A DNA stretch of 64,000 nucleotides from Thiocystis violascens (GCA_020721065.1 DYNM01000010.1:38740-102739); one strand, 5' to 3'; shown: positions 34,153-44,052, numbered from the stretch's first letter. Made by a program: numbers and translations. The notes: generated by a model not told the origin, from the letters alone.

Positions 34153-35244
34153 TTAGAAGTGGTGCATCATGCCCACTGAAAAGCCGTCCCAATCGTTGTC
34201 TTGAATATCATCAGTGTATTGATTGTATAATACATACGCCTTGGTACGCTTGCTGAGGTTGTGGTCAAACGCAATTGCCCAAGTGGAATAATCAAGGTCT
34301 TGACCTGCAATTTCATCGCGGTCACCAAGACCATACATCGCTTTCACTGCACTATTACCAAATGCGTAAGCTGCCTGCACCTGCCACAACTGCTGATCAA
34401 CGTTCACTGGATTGTCGGATTGATCTTCAAAAATACCCGTGACGGTAAAACCATTCCAATCCATCAAACCTAAACCTAAACGCCACTTGGTGTAATCATC
34501 TTTAACGTGAGATGTACTCAGTGAATTATTACTCGTTGCCGTGTTCATATACAGCTCGTTGCCCAAAGTTTCATACGCCAAAGACGCAAACAGTGGACCA
34601 TTCTTATAAACACCAGCGACTGAATACGCATCAGAAAGGCTATCAGCGTTGTTGTTCGCACCAAAACCAGCACTCATGCCACCACCAGGTACAACTGCTG
34701 CTGCCAATTGGAAACCAGCCATGCTGGGGCTGACATAAGCAATGGCATTATCTGCACGAACATCATTAAATCCGACGGTATCGTTGTAGTCGGCCATCGT
34801 ATTAGAAAACAGGTCGAGCTTTTCAGTTGACGTGTAAAACGGGGTGTCATTCCGACCAACAACAAAAGTACCCCAATCACTCGTTAAACCAACATAACTT
34901 TTTTGCATCGTTACGAGGTTATCACCGCCTCGCGCAGCATTATCATTCGTCAAAATGCTATTGCTGTTCTCAGCCGTCAACTCTACATTGATCTGAACGT
35001 GATAAATTGCTTTTAAGCCGTTGCCGAGGTCTTCAGAACCTTTCAAACCAATCTGGTTGTCGCGGTTGCCTTTGCCGGGCATCGGGCCACCACCATTAAC
35101 GCCCCAGCCTTCATAGCTGTCGTTCTCAAAACTGGCGTAATCAATAGAAACTTGAAGATCACCGTACAGGACAGCTTCGGCCATAGCGGCGGTCGGGGCA
35201 GTCAGCGCGGCGGCGACCGCGAGGGTAAGAAGTTTCTTGTTCAT
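34153..35244 (-). CDS. Outer-membrane porin (Gram-negative general porin family)
   Basis: This 363-residue protein has a clear signal peptide (MNKKLLTLAVAAALTAPTAAMA) and a mature porin beginning EAVLYGDLQVSIDYASF. Repeated beta-strands, the KGSEDLGNGLKAIYHVQI segment near the N-terminus, and the C-terminal VGMMHHF with terminal phenylalanine mark a trimeric 16-strand porin. It is probably a major outer-membrane diffusion channel; specificity cannot be inferred. ATG 35244 with GGAG upstream is chosen over the longer frame. A good sigma-70 promoter lies 73-101 bases upstream. Confidence 0.9.
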   Translation of the reverse strand: MNKKLLTLAVAAALTAPTAAMAEAVLYGDLQVSIDYASFENDSYEGWGVNGGGPMPGKGNRDNQIGLKGSEDLGNGLKAIYHVQINVELTAENSNSILTNDNAARGGDNLVTMQKSYVGLTSDWGTFVVGRNDTPFYTSTEKLDLFSNTMADYNDTVGFNDVRADNAIAYVSPSMAGFQLAAAVVPGGGMSAGFGANNNADSLSDAYSVAGVYKNGPLFASLAYETLGNELYMNTATSNNSLSTSHVKDDYTKWRLGLGLMDWNGFTVTGIFEDQSDNPVNVDQQLWQVQAAYAFGNSAVKAMYGLGDRDEIAGQDLDYSTWAIAFDHNLSKRTKAYVLYNQYTDDIQDNDWDGFSVGMMHHF

Positions 35245-35316
35245 GCTGTTCTCCGCTGTTGTGAATTTGTCAGTTAGACTGCAAAAAATTGGACGCAATC
35301 ATGCTTTGCGTATCCA

Positions 35317-35345
35317 ACTATAGAGAACCACATAGCGTTTTGCAA
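35317..35345 (-). promoter_or_regulatory. Predicted sigma-70 promoter of the porin gene
   Basis: On the reverse strand TTGCAA (35340-35345) and TATAGT (35317-35322) are separated by exactly 17 bases. This leaves a 5' leader of roughly 65 bases before the porin ATG at 35244. It was read by eye only. Confidence 0.6.
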
Positions 35346-35532
35346 CAAGTTAGGCGGAAAAAAGACACATAAAAACCGCCTGTCTCATTTTTGCAGCACC
35401 AGCGCGTTGACACGCAGTTGGCGTCTGCAAAATACCAAACCGCTCGCCAACGTGGAGCGCATAAACAACTTAATTGCTTGAAATAAAAGACAATATCACC
35501 TCTCTGTCCACCATCATCTGGCACCTCATCGT

Positions 35533-36372
35533 ATGATTCGCACCGTCTTCTTTGTTTCCGAAAGCACCGGCATCACCGCCGAAACCCTTGGTCACAGCCT
35601 GTTGTCGCAATTTGACACCATCGACTTTGAGCAGGTGTACATGCCCTACATCAACACCGATCTGCGAGCGACGGCGCTTACCCTGCGAATGCAGGAAGCC
35701 GCCGACCGCGATGGCGCACGTCCCATTGTATTTGCCACGATGTTGAATACTGAAATCCGCGATATTCTCAAAAGTGGCAATTGCTTTTATATGGAGTTAT
35801 TTGAGAGTTTCATTGACCCATTGTCTGCTGAGTTAGGCGTGCCACCCAGTCGGAAAGCGGGACAAAGTCACGCCATTACCAAACCTAATTTTTACACCAA
35901 ACGCATTGAAGCAATCAACTTTGCAATGGCAAATGATGATGGCATTCGTCCTGATAATTTTCATCGCGCCGATGTGGTTTTAACTGGCGTATCCCGCTCC
36001 GGTAAAACACCAACCTGTTTATATTTAGCCATGCACTACGGCTTGCGATCTGCGAATTATCCTATTACAGAAGAAGATTTTGAGCGCGGCGATGTGCCGC
36101 AATTGGTGTGGGATTGTCGGCATAAACTATTTGCACTGATTATTGATCCACAACGGCTACAATTGATTCGGGAAGAACGCCGACCCAATAGTCCATATTC
36201 ATCACTGGCGCGGTGTCAGGATGATATTCGGCAAGCGCAGAACATTTATAAACGCTTGCAGGTGCCAGTATTGAATACCACCACGCAATCCATTGAAGAA
36301 ATCTCATCGCAGATCGTCAAAATTTTGAAGGACAATCAAGATGGTAGCGCCGAACCAATCGCTAATTTTTGA
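35533..36372 (+). CDS. ppsR: PEP synthase regulatory protein (bifunctional kinase/pyrophosphorylase)
   Basis: This 279-residue protein of the DUF299 family inactivates PEP synthase with ADP and reactivates it with phosphate. The P-loop GVSRSGKTPTCLYLA (about residue 154) and the N-terminal FFVSESTGITAETLGHSLL are diagnostic. It fits a central metabolism that also uses reversible Pfp. The PEP synthase gene, often adjacent and divergent, is not here; the porin gene occupies that position. Confidence 0.93.
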   Translation: MIRTVFFVSESTGITAETLGHSLLSQFDTIDFEQVYMPYINTDLRATALTLRMQEAADRDGARPIVFATMLNTEIRDILKSGNCFYMELFESFIDPLSAELGVPPSRKAGQSHAITKPNFYTKRIEAINFAMANDDGIRPDNFHRADVVLTGVSRSGKTPTCLYLAMHYGLRSANYPITEEDFERGDVPQLVWDCRHKLFALIIDPQRLQLIREERRPNSPYSSLARCQDDIRQAQNIYKRLQVPVLNTTTQSIEEISSQIVKILKDNQDGSAEPIANF

Positions 36373-36460
36373 GAACGCAGCAACTGTTAAATCGCCACTT
36401 AATTCGGCGCAAAAGTTGTGATGAAAATACCACGACTGCACCGATAGTATTGAGGTTGTT

Positions 36461-36931
36461 ATGATGCGATTATTGCTTTTAATTGCGTTAATTGGCGTTG
36501 CTTTTGGTATTCGTCACTGGCTGCGACAACTGGCTCCAGCGCAGCGCCAGCAGTTATTGCGCAATACGTTATTTTGGGGCGGTGGTGGTTTATTGGTGTT
36601 AGCAATTATGAGCGGACATCTCAATCCATTATTTGCAGCATTGCCCGCTTTGGTATTAGCACTGGCGCGATTAGAAAAAGCGTTGCATTTATTGCCACTT
36701 GTGCAACAATTCTGGCAATCAACGCGCTCTCATTCCAGCGTCGCGCCAGCGCAGTCACAGATGACGGATATGGAAGCACGTTCAATTCTTGGTGTTGCAA
36801 TTGATGCGGATGTCGCAACTATTCGCGCTGCGCATCGCCGTTTAATGCAGCGTATTCATCCTGATCGCGGTGGTTCTGATTATCTTGCTGCGCAAATTAA
36901 CGCCGCTAAACGTCATTTGTTAAAAGAATAA
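36461..36931 (+). CDS. Membrane protein with C-terminal J domain (DnaJ type III)
   Basis: This 156-residue protein has an N-terminal membrane helix, a second hydrophobic stretch (TLFWGGGGLLVLAIM and LNPLFAALPALVLALARL), and a C-terminal J domain with ARSILGVAIDADVATIRAAHRRLMQRIHPDRGGSDYLAAQINAAKRHLL including the HPD triad (given in two parts of the last 55 residues). It should recruit a DnaK-type chaperone at the membrane, as DjlA-like and TIM14-like proteins do. The client is unknown. It lies just upstream of radA. Confidence 0.85.
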   Translation: MMRLLLLIALIGVAFGIRHWLRQLAPAQRQQLLRNTLFWGGGGLLVLAIMSGHLNPLFAALPALVLALARLEKALHLLPLVQQFWQSTRSHSSVAPAQSQMTDMEARSILGVAIDADVATIRAAHRRLMQRIHPDRGGSDYLAAQINAAKRHLLKE

Positions 36932-36939
36932 ATACCGCA

Positions 36940-38310
36940 ATGGCAGTTAAATCTCGCGCAGTTTATGTGTGCAATGCTTGCGGCTCGCGCCAGCCCAAAT
37001 GGGCGGGGCAATGCGCCGATTGTGGCGCGTGGAACAGTTTGGCGGAGGTTGCCGAAGCGCGACGACCAGTGTTGCGGGGCGGCTACACCGGCTCTGCGAC
37101 CACGTGGATTGAAACGCTCGCCGAGGTCAGCCCCGAAGAACGGGCGCGCATTCACAGCGGCATCGGTGAATTAGATCGGGTGCTTGGCGGCGGCTTGGTC
37201 GCAGGTTCGGTGGTCTTGCTGGGCGGCGATCCGGGCATCGGTAAATCGACATTGCTGTTGCAGGCTTGCGCAGCATTGGCAACCACCTTGCCGGTGCTGT
37301 ACGTCAGCGGTGAGGAATCGCCGCAACAAATTGGTCTCCGGGCGCGTCGCCTTGGGTTGACCGGCGGTTTGGCGGGTGATGGCATTCGCTTGTTGGCGGA
37401 AACCTGCGTGGAGCGCATTTTGGAACATGCCGCCGCCGAGCGTCCGCAGATCATGGTGGTCGATTCGATTCAAACGTTGTTCACCGAAGTGTTGCAGTCC
37501 GCACCCGGCTCGGTGTCGCAGGTGCGTGACGCGGCAGCGCAGCTCGTTCGCTTTGCAAAACAACAGGATACGGTGGTATTTCTGGTTGGGCACGTCACCA
37601 AAGATGGCTCGTTGGCAGGTCCGCGTGTGTTGGAGCACATGGTCGATACCGTGTTGTATTTTGAGGGCGAGCACGGCGGTCCATTTCGGATCGTGCGCTC
37701 GATGAAAAATCGCTTTGGCGCAGTCAACGAGCTGGGCGTGTTTGCGATGGGTGAGCACGGGCTGCGCGAGGTGAAAAATCCCTCGGCGATCTTTTTATCG
37801 CGCCATGAACACGCAGTGGCCGGCAGCGTGGTGATGGTGACGCGAGAAGGGACGCGCCCGTTGCTGGTGGAAGTGCAGGCGCTGGTTGACGAAAGTCCGC
37901 TGGCAAATCCGCGCCGCGTCGCACTCGGTTTGGAGCAAACGCGGCTGTCGATGCTGCTGGCGGTGCTGCATCGACACGGCGGAATTGGTCTATTTAATCA
38001 AGATGTTTACGTCAACGTCGTCGGCGGAGTGCGCATCACCGAAACGGCCGCCGATCTGCCGCTGATCATGGCGGTGCTATCGAGTTACCGCGACCGCCCA
38101 CTGCCGCTTGAGTTGGCCGTGTTTGGCGAACTCGGCTTATCGGGCGAAGTGCGACCGGTGCCCAACGGAGCCGAGCGGCTGCGCGAAGCGGTCAAACACG
38201 GCATCCGTCGTGCCATCGTGCCGCAAGGCAACGCGCCCAAAGATGGCGTCGAAGGATTGGAGATCGTCATGGTGCGCACCTTGTCTGAAGCACTTGCGGC
38301 GACGAGTTAA
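36940..38310 (+). CDS. radA: DNA repair protein RadA
   Basis: This 456-residue protein has an N-terminal C4 zinc finger (CNACGSRQPKWAGQCADCGAW), a RecA-like ATPase with Walker A LLGGDPGIGKSTLLLQ, the RadA-specific KNRFGAVNELGVF motif and a C-terminal Lon-like domain (ELGLSGEVRPVPNGAERLREA). RadA is a branch-migration helicase in recombination. Length is standard (E. coli 460). Confidence 0.96.
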   Translation: MAVKSRAVYVCNACGSRQPKWAGQCADCGAWNSLAEVAEARRPVLRGGYTGSATTWIETLAEVSPEERARIHSGIGELDRVLGGGLVAGSVVLLGGDPGIGKSTLLLQACAALATTLPVLYVSGEESPQQIGLRARRLGLTGGLAGDGIRLLAETCVERILEHAAAERPQIMVVDSIQTLFTEVLQSAPGSVSQVRDAAAQLVRFAKQQDTVVFLVGHVTKDGSLAGPRVLEHMVDTVLYFEGEHGGPFRIVRSMKNRFGAVNELGVFAMGEHGLREVKNPSAIFLSRHEHAVAGSVVMVTREGTRPLLVEVQALVDESPLANPRRVALGLEQTRLSMLLAVLHRHGGIGLFNQDVYVNVVGGVRITETAADLPLIMAVLSSYRDRPLPLELAVFGELGLSGEVRPVPNGAERLREAVKHGIRRAIVPQGNAPKDGVEGLEIVMVRTLSEALAATS

Positions 38311-38370
38311 AGTGAATATAACCAGCACCCGCATTGCGATATTTTAATAACTGTTATGGAATGAACACAG

Positions 38371-38655
38371 ATGGCTGAAACGATTGAAGAACTCACGGTG
38401 AGTTATACTGAAGACGGTATTGAAACCACCAAAGAACTGGGTAAAGTTGTATTATCAAAAGGGAGTTGGACGACCATCATTTTTCGCTATCAAGATTGGG
38501 ATCGCGTTAAAGAAGAATACGGCGCGGAAAAATACACCATTCGCCGCTATCAAAAGCGCAACGGTGAATATCGGGCGCAGTCTAAATTCAACATCTCCAG
38601 TCGCGCACAGGCGCAAGGAATTATTGATGCGTTGCAAGGTTGGTTGACGGAATGA
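38371..38655 (+). CDS. Conserved hypothetical protein
   Basis: This 94-residue soluble protein has a pattern I recognise from other gammaproteobacteria as a small uncharacterised family: VSYTEDGIETTKELGKVVLSKGSWTTI, YTIRRYQKRNGEYRAQSKFNISS and a C-terminal AQGIIDALQGWL. No function is known to me. It lies between radA and exbB2 with a separate leader and no membrane or signal sequence. Confidence 0.8.
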   Translation: MAETIEELTVSYTEDGIETTKELGKVVLSKGSWTTIIFRYQDWDRVKEEYGAEKYTIRRYQKRNGEYRAQSKFNISSRAQAQGIIDALQGWLTE

Positions 38656-38689
38656 AGCAAGCGATGGCTCATCAACAGTATTCAGGAAT

Positions 38690-39322
38690 ATGCGCGTGCT
38701 TGAATTGATGTTTGCTGGCGGCTGGCTGATGTGGCCGATTGCCGCCTGTTCAATTATTGCGATGGCAATTGTATTAGAACGCAGTTGGAGTTTACGGCGG
38801 CGGCGGATTGTGCCACCCAAATTGCTGGCGGAAGTGTGGCAATTGCACAGCGCCCGTCAACTCACTGCTGAACGAATTCACGCCATTCGTTTGAATTCCC
38901 CGCTGGGTTATATGCTTGCGGCGGCATTAGCGAATCGGCAGCATTCGCGGGCAATTATGAAAGAAGCGATCATTGATAGTGGACGCCATGTGGTCGCTGA
39001 TTTAGAACGCTTTTTGAATCCGCTCGGCACCATTGCTGCCATTACCCCGTTGCTCGGTTTACTCGGCACCGTGTTTGGCATGATTGAGATTTTCCGTGTC
39101 ATTCAAAGTGCTGGCAATGGCAACGTTGAATTATTAGCTGGTGGAATTTCAGTCGCATTATTAACCACCGCTGCCGGATTATGCGTTGCGATTCCCGCAT
39201 TGATGTTTCAACGCTACTTTGATGGACGTGTGGAACAATTAGCGATTGAATTGGAAGCACAAGCCTTGCAATTCATTGAAATGATTTATGGCGAACGTGA
39301 ATTAGAAGTTGAATTAACATGA
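38690..39322 (+). CDS. exbB: ExbB/TolQ-family proton channel protein, second copy
   Basis: This 210-residue protein has three membrane helices and the signature ITPLLGLLGTVFGMIEIFR, then VALLTTAAGLCVAIPAL. It heads exbB-exbD-msbA, an arrangement common in gammaproteobacteria without their own TonB. It is distinct in sequence from the first ExbB at 1954. A GTG at 38696 is an alternative start. It overlaps exbD by 4 bases. Confidence 0.9.
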   Translation: MRVLELMFAGGWLMWPIAACSIIAMAIVLERSWSLRRRRIVPPKLLAEVWQLHSARQLTAERIHAIRLNSPLGYMLAAALANRQHSRAIMKEAIIDSGRHVVADLERFLNPLGTIAAITPLLGLLGTVFGMIEIFRVIQSAGNGNVELLAGGISVALLTTAAGLCVAIPALMFQRYFDGRVEQLAIELEAQALQFIEMIYGERELEVELT

Positions 39323-39741
39323 CCTTGCGCCAGCGCCGCCGTCCGCCAGTAGAAATCAACATTGCACCATTGCTTGACGTGGTGTTTTTATTGCTGATTT
39401 TTTTCATGGTTTCTACAACTTTCAAAGCAGAAACGCGCTTGCACTTGCAATTACCAACGGCGGCAGGCGATCCCGTGACGACGCCGCCGGTCGTGATTCG
39501 GATCAGCATTGACCACAATGGACAGTTTTTTGTGAATGATCAAAGCGTTACCTCTCAACAAGCGTTGCCGCAGACGTTGCTAACACTCGTCAATGCAGCG
39601 AGCGCACCGCCGCCGGTGGTGATTCAAGCCGACGCCCGCACACCGCATCAAGCGGTGATGACTGCGCTAGAAGCCGCTCGCCACGCGGGTTTGAGCCGCA
39701 TCGCCTTTGCCGCCACTGCCCCGGATCATCCGGCACCATGA
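39319..39741 (+). CDS. exbD: ExbD/TolR-family protein, second copy
   Basis: This 140-residue protein has the conserved aspartate in the single membrane helix (INIAPLLDVVFLLLIFFMVSTTF) and a periplasmic domain. It is translationally coupled to both exbB2 and msbA (4-base overlaps). Whether this pair energises TonB or another envelope process is not decided by the sequence. Confidence 0.9.
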   Translation: MTLRQRRRPPVEINIAPLLDVVFLLLIFFMVSTTFKAETRLHLQLPTAAGDPVTTPPVVIRISIDHNGQFFVNDQSVTSQQALPQTLLTLVNAASAPPPVVIQADARTPHQAVMTALEAARHAGLSRIAFAATAPDHPAP

Positions 39742-41489
39742 CGCCAGAATTCGTTTTAACTCCCGCTGCCGCACACGCGGTATATCGTCGTTTATTGCAT
39801 CACGTCAAACCGTATTGGCGCATGTTTGCGTTTTCAATTAGCGGCATGGTGATTTTTGCAGCAACTGAACCGCTCTTTGCTGCGTTAATGAAACCATTGA
39901 TTGATGGCAGCTTTGTTGAACGCGATATTGACATGGTGCGCATGATGCCGCTGCTGCTCATTGGATTATTCTTAGTGCGCGGTATTGCCGGTTTTATTAA
40001 CACCTATTTTTTAAGTTGGGTCGGACGGCGCGTGGTTGCTGATTTACGCGCCCAAATGTTTGCGCATTTATTACGCGCTCCAACCGCTTATTTCGATCAA
40101 CACGGTGCGGGACATTTACTGGCTAAATTAACCTATAACGTTGAAAACGTTGCGAATGCTGCGACATCTGCCGTAACAACTTTAGTGCGCGATGGATTTA
40201 CCGTACTCGGTTTAATGGCATTCATGTTGTATCTGAATGCTGGATTATCGGTGATCTTTTTAATTATTGGGCCAGTGATGGCTGGTGCCGTGAAATATGC
40301 GACCAAACGGTTTCGTCGTCACAGTCGCCGCATTCAAGATCGTATTGGTGATTTAACCCAAGTTGCGCAAGAAGCGATTGATGCACAACGCCTTGTTAAA
40401 GCCTTTGGTGGGCAAGTGCGCGAAGCGACGCGCTTTAATGCCATCAATGAAAAAACCCGCGTGTTGCAAATGAAAATGATCGCTACCGAAGCCGCGAGTG
40501 TGCCGCTGGTGCAATTGATTTCAGCAGCCGCAATTGCGGTGGTGGTGTATTTATCAACCATGCAAGGATTAAAAGAAAATATCTCCGTTGGCACTTTCAT
40601 GTCATTCGTGGTGGCGATGGGTTTATTATTGCCGCCGGTAAAACGCTTGACTTCAGTCAATGCGCAATTGCAACGCGGAATTATTGCCGCTGAAAGTTTA
40701 TTTGAATTGTTGGATGCAGATGAAGAAGATGATCGCGGTACCCAAGTTCTCACTCGTGCTAATGGGAAAATTGATTATCGCAACGTGAGTCATTGCTACG
40801 CTGCCGATAAAATGCCAGCAATTCAAGACTTAAATTTGCACATTGCGCCCGGTGAAAAGGTGGCGCTGGTGGGGCGTTCGGGCAGCGGTAAAAGTACAAT
40901 TGCTAGTTTATTGCCGCGCTTTTATGATGCCAGTGCGGGTGAGATTTTATTAGATAACATTCCGATTCGAGAATTGACGCTGGCGAGTTTGCGGGCGCAA
41001 ATTTCGTTAGTGAGTCAAGAAGTCGTGTTATTTAATGATAGCATTGCGAATAACATTGGTTATGGCTGCGTTATTCCGCCAACACTGGCTGAATTGAAAC
41101 GAGTTGCTGCTAGTGCTCATGCGTTGGAATTCATTGAAGCATTGCCACAAGGATTTGATACGGTGATTGGTGATCGCGGGGTGATGTTATCGGGTGGTCA
41201 GCGCCAGCGGTTGGCAATTGCACGGGCGATGTTAAAAGATGCGCCGATTTTAATTCTGGATGAGGCGACTTCAGCATTGGATACTGAGGCCGAGCGTCAT
41301 ATTCAAGCGGCGTTGAATGAATTGATGACGCAGCGCACGACCTTAATGATTGCGCATCGGTTATCGACAATTGAACACGCCGACCGCATTCTGGTATTAC
41401 ATGATGGACGCATTGTTGAGCAGGGATGCCATGCAGAATTGTTGGCGCTGGGTGGCTACTATGCGCGGCTGCATCATTTAGGAATTTAA
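39738..41489 (+). CDS. msbA: Lipid A export ATP-binding/permease protein MsbA
   Basis: This 583-residue half-transporter has six membrane helices followed by an ABC ATPase with Walker A GRSGSGKST, signature LSGGQRQRLAIARAML and Walker B ILILDEATSALD. It flips lipid A-core across the inner membrane, upstream of the Lpt machinery encoded at 19489-21355. In many gammaproteobacteria lpxK follows msbA; here the transcript meets the convergent suf operon instead. Confidence 0.94.
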   Translation: MTPEFVLTPAAAHAVYRRLLHHVKPYWRMFAFSISGMVIFAATEPLFAALMKPLIDGSFVERDIDMVRMMPLLLIGLFLVRGIAGFINTYFLSWVGRRVVADLRAQMFAHLLRAPTAYFDQHGAGHLLAKLTYNVENVANAATSAVTTLVRDGFTVLGLMAFMLYLNAGLSVIFLIIGPVMAGAVKYATKRFRRHSRRIQDRIGDLTQVAQEAIDAQRLVKAFGGQVREATRFNAINEKTRVLQMKMIATEAASVPLVQLISAAAIAVVVYLSTMQGLKENISVGTFMSFVVAMGLLLPPVKRLTSVNAQLQRGIIAAESLFELLDADEEDDRGTQVLTRANGKIDYRNVSHCYAADKMPAIQDLNLHIAPGEKVALVGRSGSGKSTIASLLPRFYDASAGEILLDNIPIRELTLASLRAQISLVSQEVVLFNDSIANNIGYGCVIPPTLAELKRVAASAHALEFIEALPQGFDTVIGDRGVMLSGGQRQRLAIARAMLKDAPILILDEATSALDTEAERHIQAALNELMTQRTTLMIAHRLSTIEHADRILVLHDGRIVEQGCHAELLALGGYYARLHHLGI

Positions 41490-41495
41490 GCGCAT

Positions 41496-41523
41496 AAAAA
41501 AGGCAAAGTGATTTCACTTTGCC
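41496..41523 (-). terminator. Rho-independent terminator of the suf operon
   Basis: The stem GGCAAAGTG/CACTTTGCC (41502-41510 with 41515-41523) has a 4-base loop. On the reverse strand it is followed by a T6 tract (A6 at 41496-41501), so it is oriented to end leftward suf transcription. It may also slow msbA transcription, but lacks a good T run on the forward strand. Confidence 0.85.
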
Positions 41524-41557
41524 CGTGCGTTTTGTAGCAATTGATTTGTATAAATCG

Positions 41558-41989
41558 TTATAACAAACCAAGTTGTAATCGCGCCTCGTCACTCATATTG
41601 TCTTGATTCCAAGGCGGACTCCACACCAATTCGACCTGTACCGCGCCCACGCCTTCCACTCGCGCCACCGCGTCGCGCACCATCAGCGGCATCATGCCCG
41701 CAACCGGACACCCCGGCGCAGTCAAGGTCATCTGCACCGCCACGTCGCCATCAGGGGCGATGTCGATGGTGTAAATCAAGCCCAGATCGTAGATATTCAC
41801 TGGAATTTCAGGATCATAGACTTCGCGCAACGCCGCAATAATCGGCTCGCGCAATTCTTCCGCCGTCATCTGTTCGACTGCGACCGCCACATCCTGATCC
41901 ACCGCATCATCCGGTTCTAATGTCGCTAACGCGGCGGCATCAGCGGCGGATTTGTCAAAAAAGCGGGTAAAACGCGCCAATCTGTTCAT
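41558..41989 (-). CDS. sufT: Fe-S assembly protein SufT (MIP18/DUF59 family)
   Basis: This 143-residue protein carries the MIP18/DUF59 domain: ELREPIIAALREVYDPEIPVNIYDLGLIY, then MTLTAPGCPVAGMMP with the conserved cysteine, and VELVWSPPWNQDNMSDEAR. SufT proteins help maturation of iron-sulfur proteins. It is the last gene of sufB-sufC-sufD-sufT. An N-terminal extension of about 45 residues precedes the domain. Confidence 0.9.
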   Translation of the reverse strand: MNRLARFTRFFDKSAADAAALATLEPDDAVDQDVAVAVEQMTAEELREPIIAALREVYDPEIPVNIYDLGLIYTIDIAPDGDVAVQMTLTAPGCPVAGMMPLMVRDAVARVEGVGAVQVELVWSPPWNQDNMSDEARLQLGLL

Positions 41990-42001
41990 TGCAACCTCGC
42001 T

Positions 42002-43300
42002 TCAATCCCAAGGCGCGGACTCAAGCCGCTGCCCAACCTGTTCCGAGAGGTGCTCGCGGAGCGTTTCCGAGTGCAACGTGTGGATAATCTCGTCGGCAAA
42101 GCCCAAACACAGCATCCGTCGCGCCAGCGCCGCCGAAATACCGCGTGAACGCAGATAAAACAGTTTTTCTGGCTCAATTTGCCCCACCGTCGTGCCGTGA
42201 CTGCACTTCACATCGTCGGCGTTGATTTCCAACTGCGGCTTGGTGTCGATCTCGGCCTGCGGCGACAACAGCAGATTTTGATTCGACATCGCCGCGTCGG
42301 ATTTTTGCGCATCCTTGGCGACCACCACCCGCCCATCAAACACCGCTCGCCCCTTGCCGTAAATAATCCCTTTGAAGGTTTCGCGGCTGGTGCAATTCGG
42401 CACGGCGTGATTGACATCCAGATGATAATCAATGCGTTGCTCATCGCCAGCGAGATACAGCCCCCGCAAATCACATTCAGCATGAGCGGCACAAAACTCG
42501 GTCAGCAACTCAGTGCGTGACCACCGCGATCCCAACCCCAGATTGACGCTCTGATAACGACTATTTGCGCCCTGCCGCAGCGATAACCCGCTGAGATGAA
42601 AGGCATTCTTGCTTTCAGTTTGGAGCCGCTCGTGCGTCAACACCGCGTCGCGTCCCAACTGAATCTCGATCACCGCGTTGGTGCAATACACCGCCGCGCC
42701 GAGGCTGACATACCGCTCAACCAGCGTGGCCTGCGCCCCATCACCGAGCACAATGAGATGATGTGGCTGCGCCACGCTCGGCTGATCTAAACCGATAGAA
42801 AGATGAATCAATTCAAGTGGTTGCGCCAAAATCGCCGCCCGATCCAGCCGCAGCACCAAGCCGTCATCCAGCCCCGCCACGTTGAGCGCCATAAACAGCG
42901 GCAAGGTTGCCGACTCTGCCGGCAGCAAAGCCCGCACCGCGTCGGGATCGTGCGCCAACAGCTCGCGCAAACTGTCAAGGTGAACGCCCGGCGGCAGCGC
43001 CTCAGTCGCCGACAATTCCGGCGCATAGCGCCCATTGACAAACACCACGCGCCGACTGTCCAAACCGGCAATCAACACCTCGTCCAAATCATCGGGCTGA
43101 AGCGCCGTGATCGTCTCATCAATCGGCACAAAGCCTTGTTCTAAAAGATGATTTAAGCTGGTGTAGCGCCACGCTTCCGCATCCGGCGCAGCAATTTGCG
43201 TCTGCACCTGAGCGCGGGCGGCAGCCTGCAACGTCGCCAACCACGCGGGCGCAGCGGGCGCGAGCGGCGGCAACCAACTCATCAATGCGTGATCTGTCAT
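42002..43300 (-). CDS. sufD: Fe-S cluster assembly protein SufD
   Basis: This 432-residue partner of SufB in the SufBC2D scaffold has the C-terminal core RETFKGIIYGKGRAVFDGRVVVAKDAQKSDAAMSNQNLLLS (in parts, about 295-335), then ADDVKCSHGTTVGQIE and LFYLRSRGI. The start overlaps the sufC stop by 4 bases. Its codons are GC-rich, unlike the AT-richer sufC and sufB just upstream. Confidence 0.93.
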   Translation of the reverse strand: MTDHALMSWLPPLAPAAPAWLATLQAAARAQVQTQIAAPDAEAWRYTSLNHLLEQGFVPIDETITALQPDDLDEVLIAGLDSRRVVFVNGRYAPELSATEALPPGVHLDSLRELLAHDPDAVRALLPAESATLPLFMALNVAGLDDGLVLRLDRAAILAQPLELIHLSIGLDQPSVAQPHHLIVLGDGAQATLVERYVSLGAAVYCTNAVIEIQLGRDAVLTHERLQTESKNAFHLSGLSLRQGANSRYQSVNLGLGSRWSRTELLTEFCAAHAECDLRGLYLAGDEQRIDYHLDVNHAVPNCTSRETFKGIIYGKGRAVFDGRVVVAKDAQKSDAAMSNQNLLLSPQAEIDTKPQLEINADDVKCSHGTTVGQIEPEKLFYLRSRGISAALARRMLCLGFADEIIHTLHSETLREHLSEQVGQRLESAPWD

Positions 43301-44052
43301 GCCGCCAGCCCTTCCGCGTCAATCCAACCATATCCCGTCGTTTCCAATTCCAAAGCGAGTTCTTTACCGCCGGAACGAATGATTTGCCCTTTTGCTAAAA
43401 CATGCACGAAATCGGGCTGAATATAATCAAGCAAACGTTGATAATGCGTCACCACAATCATTGACCGTTCGGGGCTGCGTAACGCATTCACACCATCAGC
43501 TACAACGCGCAGCGCATCAATATCTAATCCCGAATCCGTTTCATCTAAAATCGCCAATTTTGGTTCCAACAGCGCCATTTGAAAAATCTCATTACGCTTC
43601 TTTTCACCACCCGAAAATCCAGCATTCACCGCACGTTTTAATAACGACTCATCGAGATGTAAAATCTTGAGTTTTTCTTTAATGAAACGCAGAAATGATA
43701 CTGCATCCAACTCTGCCTCACCACGCGCTTTGCGAATGCTATTGAGCGCAGCTTTAAGAAAATAAGTGTTATTCACGCCGGGCAATTCAACCGGATATTG
43801 AAACGCGAGAAATAAACCCAAATGCGCTCGTTGTTCTGGCTCCAGCGCCAATAAATCTTGCCCGGCAAACGTCGCACTGCCACCAGTGACCGTATAGCCA
43901 TCGCGCCCGGAAAGCACATGCGCCAAAGTACTTTTACCGGAACCATTGGGCCCCATGATGGCGTGAATCTCGCCGGGGTTCACCGTCAAATTCAATCCTT
44001 GCAAAATCTCTTTTTCACCAACGGTGGCACGCAGGCCATTAACAACTAACAT
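43297..44052 (-). CDS. sufC: Fe-S cluster assembly ATPase SufC
   Basis: This 251-residue ABC-type ATPase has Walker A GPNGSGKSTL, signature GFSGGEKKRNEI and Walker B LAILDETDSGLDIDAL. It drives conformational change in the SufBC2D complex. The ATG at 44052 (MLVVNGLRATVGEKEIL) is chosen from homology; the open frame upstream overlaps sufB. Confidence 0.95.
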   Translation of the reverse strand: MLVVNGLRATVGEKEILQGLNLTVNPGEIHAIMGPNGSGKSTLAHVLSGRDGYTVTGGSATFAGQDLLALEPEQRAHLGLFLAFQYPVELPGVNNTYFLKAALNSIRKARGEAELDAVSFLRFIKEKLKILHLDESLLKRAVNAGFSGGEKKRNEIFQMALLEPKLAILDETDSGLDIDALRVVADGVNALRSPERSMIVVTHYQRLLDYIQPDFVHVLAKGQIIRSGGKELALELETTGYGWIDAEGLAA